From assembly GCA_963664665.2 (NCBI GenBank), contig CAXXMH010000008.1, forward strand, positions 186,001 through 250,000: DNA of 64,000 bases, read 5' to 3'. The notes under the pieces were generated by a model that saw only the letters and a list, made by a program, of their open reading frames with translations, did not search any database and was not told where the DNA came from. Shown here piece by piece: positions 62,069 to 64,000 of this stretch. The translations under genes and the position numbers were made by a program. Numbering within the stretch: the first letter of the stretch is position 1; each line of letters starts with the position of its first letter. The DNA comes from Bin55 sp963664665 (lineage in GTDB: Bacteria; Pseudomonadota; Gammaproteobacteria; Pseudomonadales; Azotimanducaceae).

Positions 62069-62143
62069 GTCGGGTAAGGAGCAGTCATTACTGACTACCC
62101 CTCCCCTAAGAACCGTGCGTGCGAGTTTCCCCGCACACGGCTC
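62069..62143 (-). ncRNA. Group II intron domains V and VI
   Basis: Domain V (62110-62143) is a 34-nt hairpin starting GAGCCGTGTGC, with the AGC triad and a GAAA tetraloop closed by GCGGG/CTCGC. After a 3-nt joiner, domain VI (62106-62069) pairs fully: GGG/CCC, GAGGG/TCCTT, and GTAGTCA/TGACTGC with a GTAA loop. A single A (62075) is bulged, placing the branch point 7 nt from the 3' end, exactly as in known group II introns. Confidence 0.92.
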
Positions 62144-63034
62144 AAGCCTGCGAAAAACTTGATAGTACAAGCCGGTTACGCAACCAATGGCTGCTTCGCC
62201 TTCGCGATTCGTACCTGCATGCCCCTCACGATCCGTTCAACGGGACGCGGAAGGACGCAGACACCCTGAATTCAGGATGCACTTTCATGCTGTCCTCCTT
62301 AATCAAGGAGGCGGGAACCCGTCCCGAAGGACAGCGATTCACCGTCCTCCGGTTGAATGAAAACGCCGACATAGTCAACGTTCGTTTAGGGTATTTGCCT
62401 GTCATCTCGCGATGCAGACCAGTCGGAAGTGGGCACGACTTTCGTCGCCAGACCTGTTTCAGTCCGGTATCCGCGCCATTACAGCACGGCGTTCGCTTTT
62501 TCCGACCTCCTTTACCCGCCACCGCATCAGTCCGCCTTGCGGCTTTCCTGCCCAGCGACACAAGGTCAATGGGCGCAGTGTCGGGCTTACCGAGTTCCGT
62601 CTGAACAACACGACGGGGGTGGGTGTGGTCTATTCGCCGATCGCATGATGGCAGTGTGTCCCCAACTATGACAGAGACAACCTGCGACACACCGTTTGGT
62701 TCAGGCGTATCAGTAACCTTTCGCCTGTCGATTGTTACGACGTTTATCAACCATTCACTTACGTTCACCCGTCCCGCCAGCCTAGCATCTCGTCCGCCTG
62801 GTACTGGCAGAGTCCGCGTTGCAATCTCACGATCACAACCCGCCCCGAAGGGGATTACATTGTCAGGACGCTTCACACCCGATCGTTGCCGATCACGCGC
62901 TGTCCCTAGGCTATTGGATACTGCAATCCAAGTCAACTAAACATTCCTTTTCAAGATGTTCCTGACCATTGTTCAGGCAGCTTATGCATGCCTACGCTTA
63001 AAGCCGTGAGTCTATACATATGTACAGAACACAC
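62069..63034 (-). mobile_element. Group II intron without working maturase
   Basis: 966 nt on the minus strand. 5' end GTGTG (consensus GUGYG), 3' end CCCGAC (ends in AY). Domain V and domain VI are listed separately. Domain I-III candidates fill about 63034-62400, with hairpins such as ATCCCC TTCG GGGCGGG and GCGAAAGG-type tetraloops. In domain IV an AGGAGG with ATG at 62288 opens a 20-residue frame (62226-62288), probably the stump of a lost maturase gene. Exon-binding candidate ACAGCGC (62897-62903) can pair with the exon end GTGCTGT. It must therefore splice on its own or with a maturase from elsewhere. Confidence 0.85.
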
Positions 63035-63080
63035 ACAGCACCTCACCCCGATCCATCAAATACATGACATTACGAGGCAT
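63035..63080 (-). CDS. tnpB: TnpB exon 1
   Basis: 46 nt. Starts: ATG 63080, ATG 63065 or ATG 63056, all in one frame; an upstream TAG at 63102-63104 closes the frame. Joined to exon 2 it reads ...MDRGEVLF then TYTYKAKLN, crossing the junction inside a Phe codon. This fits the usual start of IS1341-type TnpB proteins. Which ATG is used is not clear from Shine-Dalgarno strength. Confidence 0.75.
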
Positions 63081-63098
63081 TTCCCAAGATCTTCCCAC

Positions 63099-63114
63099 CC
63101 GCTATAAATAGTGG
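63099..63114 (-). repeat. Left-end palindrome of the TnpB element
   Basis: Minus strand CCACTATTTATAGCGG: imperfect palindrome with one mismatch and TT loop, 19 nt before the first possible tnpB start. IS200/IS605 elements have such subterminal hairpins, which TnpA recognises. Confidence 0.55.
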
Positions 63115-63330
63115 CGGTTCCTTCTCGGTTCCTGCACCCTAAGGATGGAGGCACACCCTTTTAGGCGCAGAGTCAGATCAGCGAGTCCGATCCAACAGAA
63201 GTGAGTTCATGAGTTGCAAGCAACTCTGGGGACTCCCTCCCCCAACCGGCAATTCGTTAGCCTGATAAAATCAAGCCGAGCGACAATCTGATCCCCAAGA
63301 GGAGAACAAATATCCAGTTGTATTAACGTG
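63115..63330. other. Region beside the left end of the TnpB element
   Basis: About 215 bp without a gene. It contains a perfect 7-bp hairpin, GAGTTGC/GCAACTC, at 63211-63226. No other structure seen; it is probably the original sequence upstream of ppk2. Confidence 0.4.
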
Positions 63331-63528
63331 CTACTCGTCGCACTCACAGGTCAAGTCTAACTGAATGAACGCATCCGCGCAGGACGAATTAACGCCGTGG
63401 CGATGGATTGATTCGAACCTACGTCTACCAGTCATAACGTCGGTAGGAATTTCGGCAACTACGCGCTGAAAAACACAGTCAACTACATAAGAGCCTAGAT
63501 TTAACTGATGAATCAATGTTTGTCGCAC
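63331..63528 (-). CDS. Small hypothetical protein
   Basis: 65 residues, ATG-started, not recognised. It contains a run of hydrophobic and Cys-rich sequence (SSCADAFIQLDLTCECDE). No Shine-Dalgarno stands out; it lies 38 nt downstream of the DUF1501 gene in the same direction. It may be a chance frame. Confidence 0.25.
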   Translation of the reverse strand: MRQTLIHQLNLGSYVVDCVFQRVVAEIPTDVMTGRRRFESIHRHGVNSSCADAFIQLDLTCECDE

Positions 63529-63566
63529 GCCAATCGCAAGGCAGTCCGAGTTGCCTCTGAGCTTGG

Positions 63567-64000
63567 CTAACTCATCATGACGCCGAGCGGTGGAGTTTGC
63601 GAAGTGGGCGAATAGAAATTTCGAACATTGGGAAGTACACGGTCCAAGTCACTCGGCGCGACTCCAAACCATAAGGCCAAATCCGCGAAATACTCCTCGG
63701 TACTTGTTGTTGGCATAAATACGCCACGACCCGTGTCCATTGGGTGATCTTGATGAAGGGTCGGATAGGTCCCGTACATTTCCCCACCGTTTACAGCGCC
63801 ACCCATGATTAGGTGGTGCGCACCCCAACCGTGATCGGATCCCTTGCCGTTCGAAGTTAGAGTTCGACCAAAATCTGAGATCGTAAAGGTCGTCACTTTG
63901 TCGTACACCCTGAGTTCGCGTAGTGCATCCCTGAAGCGACTCATCGCCCTACTAACGTATGGCAACATGCGATTTTGATTATTCAAGACTTCATCGTGAT
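63567..64000 (-). CDS. DUF1501 family protein, C-terminal part (runs off window)
   Basis: At least 144 residues; the frame is open to the window edge. Diagnostic stretch VTTFTISDFGRTLTSNGKGSDHGWGAHHLIMGG followed by GEMYGTYPTL. DUF1501 proteins are sulfatase-fold-like, usually exported through the Tat pathway and often paired with a DUF1800 gene. The N-terminus is beyond the window. Confidence 0.9.
   Translation of the reverse strand, partial: HDEVLNNQNRMLPYVSRAMSRFRDALRELRVYDKVTTFTISDFGRTLTSNGKGSDHGWGAHHLIMGGAVNGGEMYGTYPTLHQDHPMDTGRGVFMPTTSTEEYFADLALWFGVAPSDLDRVLPNVRNFYSPTSQTPPLGVMMS

Larger units (their letters stand above)
60800..63114 (-). mobile_element. IS200/IS605-like TnpB-only element carrying a group II intron
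   Basis: Approximate limits from the left palindrome (63099-63114) to just past the right hairpin (60849-60863); the exact right end lies between about 60800 and 60835. It contains tnpB but no TnpA transposase, as in IS1341-type elements that need TnpA in trans. No target duplication is expected for this family. A 966-nt group II intron sits inside the tnpB start region. Confidence 0.7.

Noticed and set aside
62226..62936. 236-residue frame on the minus strand
   Set aside because: It lies across the predicted domains I-IV of the group II intron and has the repetitive composition of structured RNA read as protein; no domain recognised.
63398..63425. tRNA-like 3' end (TTCGAATC ... CGCCA on the minus strand)
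   Set aside because: No matching 5' acceptor strand, D arm or anticodon arm; the T stem does not pair.

Overview
The window looks like chromosomal DNA of a gammaproteobacterium, probably an uncultured or marine lineage (inference). The evidence is the complete gammaproteobacterial-type ribosomal and RNA-polymerase gene order, the tRNA cluster Thr-Tyr-Gly-Thr-Trp upstream of secE-nusG, a QmcA-like SPFH protein, ClpB, a THX ribosomal protein, and zinc-free S4 and S14 proteins. Base composition is moderate, and no CRISPR array or phage module was seen.

Positions 1-28400 hold mixed metabolic and regulatory genes. In order they are: a ClpB fragment; NfeD with a QmcA-like SPFH protein; two different adjacent acyl-CoA dehydrogenases; glutamine-dependent NAD synthase followed by a secreted metallo-beta-lactamase-fold protein that has lost its metal motif; ribosomal protein THX; a Gfo/Idh/MocA oxidoreductase; a PhyH-type dioxygenase with a HEAT tail; an amidase; a TonB-domain lipoprotein; a metal-dependent amidohydrolase; and a GH20 hexosaminidase fused to an aminoglycoside-phosphotransferase-type sugar kinase. 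These are followed by a RibH-like protein, a GNAT acetyltransferase, an MFS/acyltransferase fusion, a locus with two EF-hand proteins, an ECF sigma factor, a putative anti-sigma and a periplasmic sensor-like protein, an alkylguanine-DNA alkyltransferase fused to a TetR regulator, and uvrA.

Positions 28400-58750, all on the minus strand, form one uninterrupted transcription/translation block. In the direction of transcription it reads secE-nusG-rplKAJL-rpoBC-rpsLG-fusA-tuf, then the S10 genes, spc genes, secY-rpmJ, and the alpha operon ending in rpoA-rplQ. Intrinsic terminators or attenuators lie between tuf and rpsJ and, unusually, between rpsJ and rplC. Several proteins carry unusual parts: acidic tails on L17, RpoA and NusG; an insertion of about 110 residues in RpoB; a natural K43R in S12; and substitutions in the rifampicin pocket of RpoB. 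Upstream lie five tRNA genes; no second tuf gene is present where many relatives have one.

Positions 60800-63115 hold the most interesting locus. It is an IS200/IS605-type TnpB-only element whose tnpB is split by a 966-nt group II intron with no working maturase. Domain V, a domain VI with a bulged branch-point A exactly 7 nt from the 3' end, and a GUGUG 5' end are all visible. Joining the predicted exons gives an uninterrupted ATG-started TnpB of about 415 residues with an intact RuvC triad and zinc ribbon. This resembles a group II version of the group I 'IStron' arrangement. Just downstream sits a class III-like PPK2 kinase gene whose only start codon consistent with family length is ATC. 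The window ends inside a DUF1501 gene.
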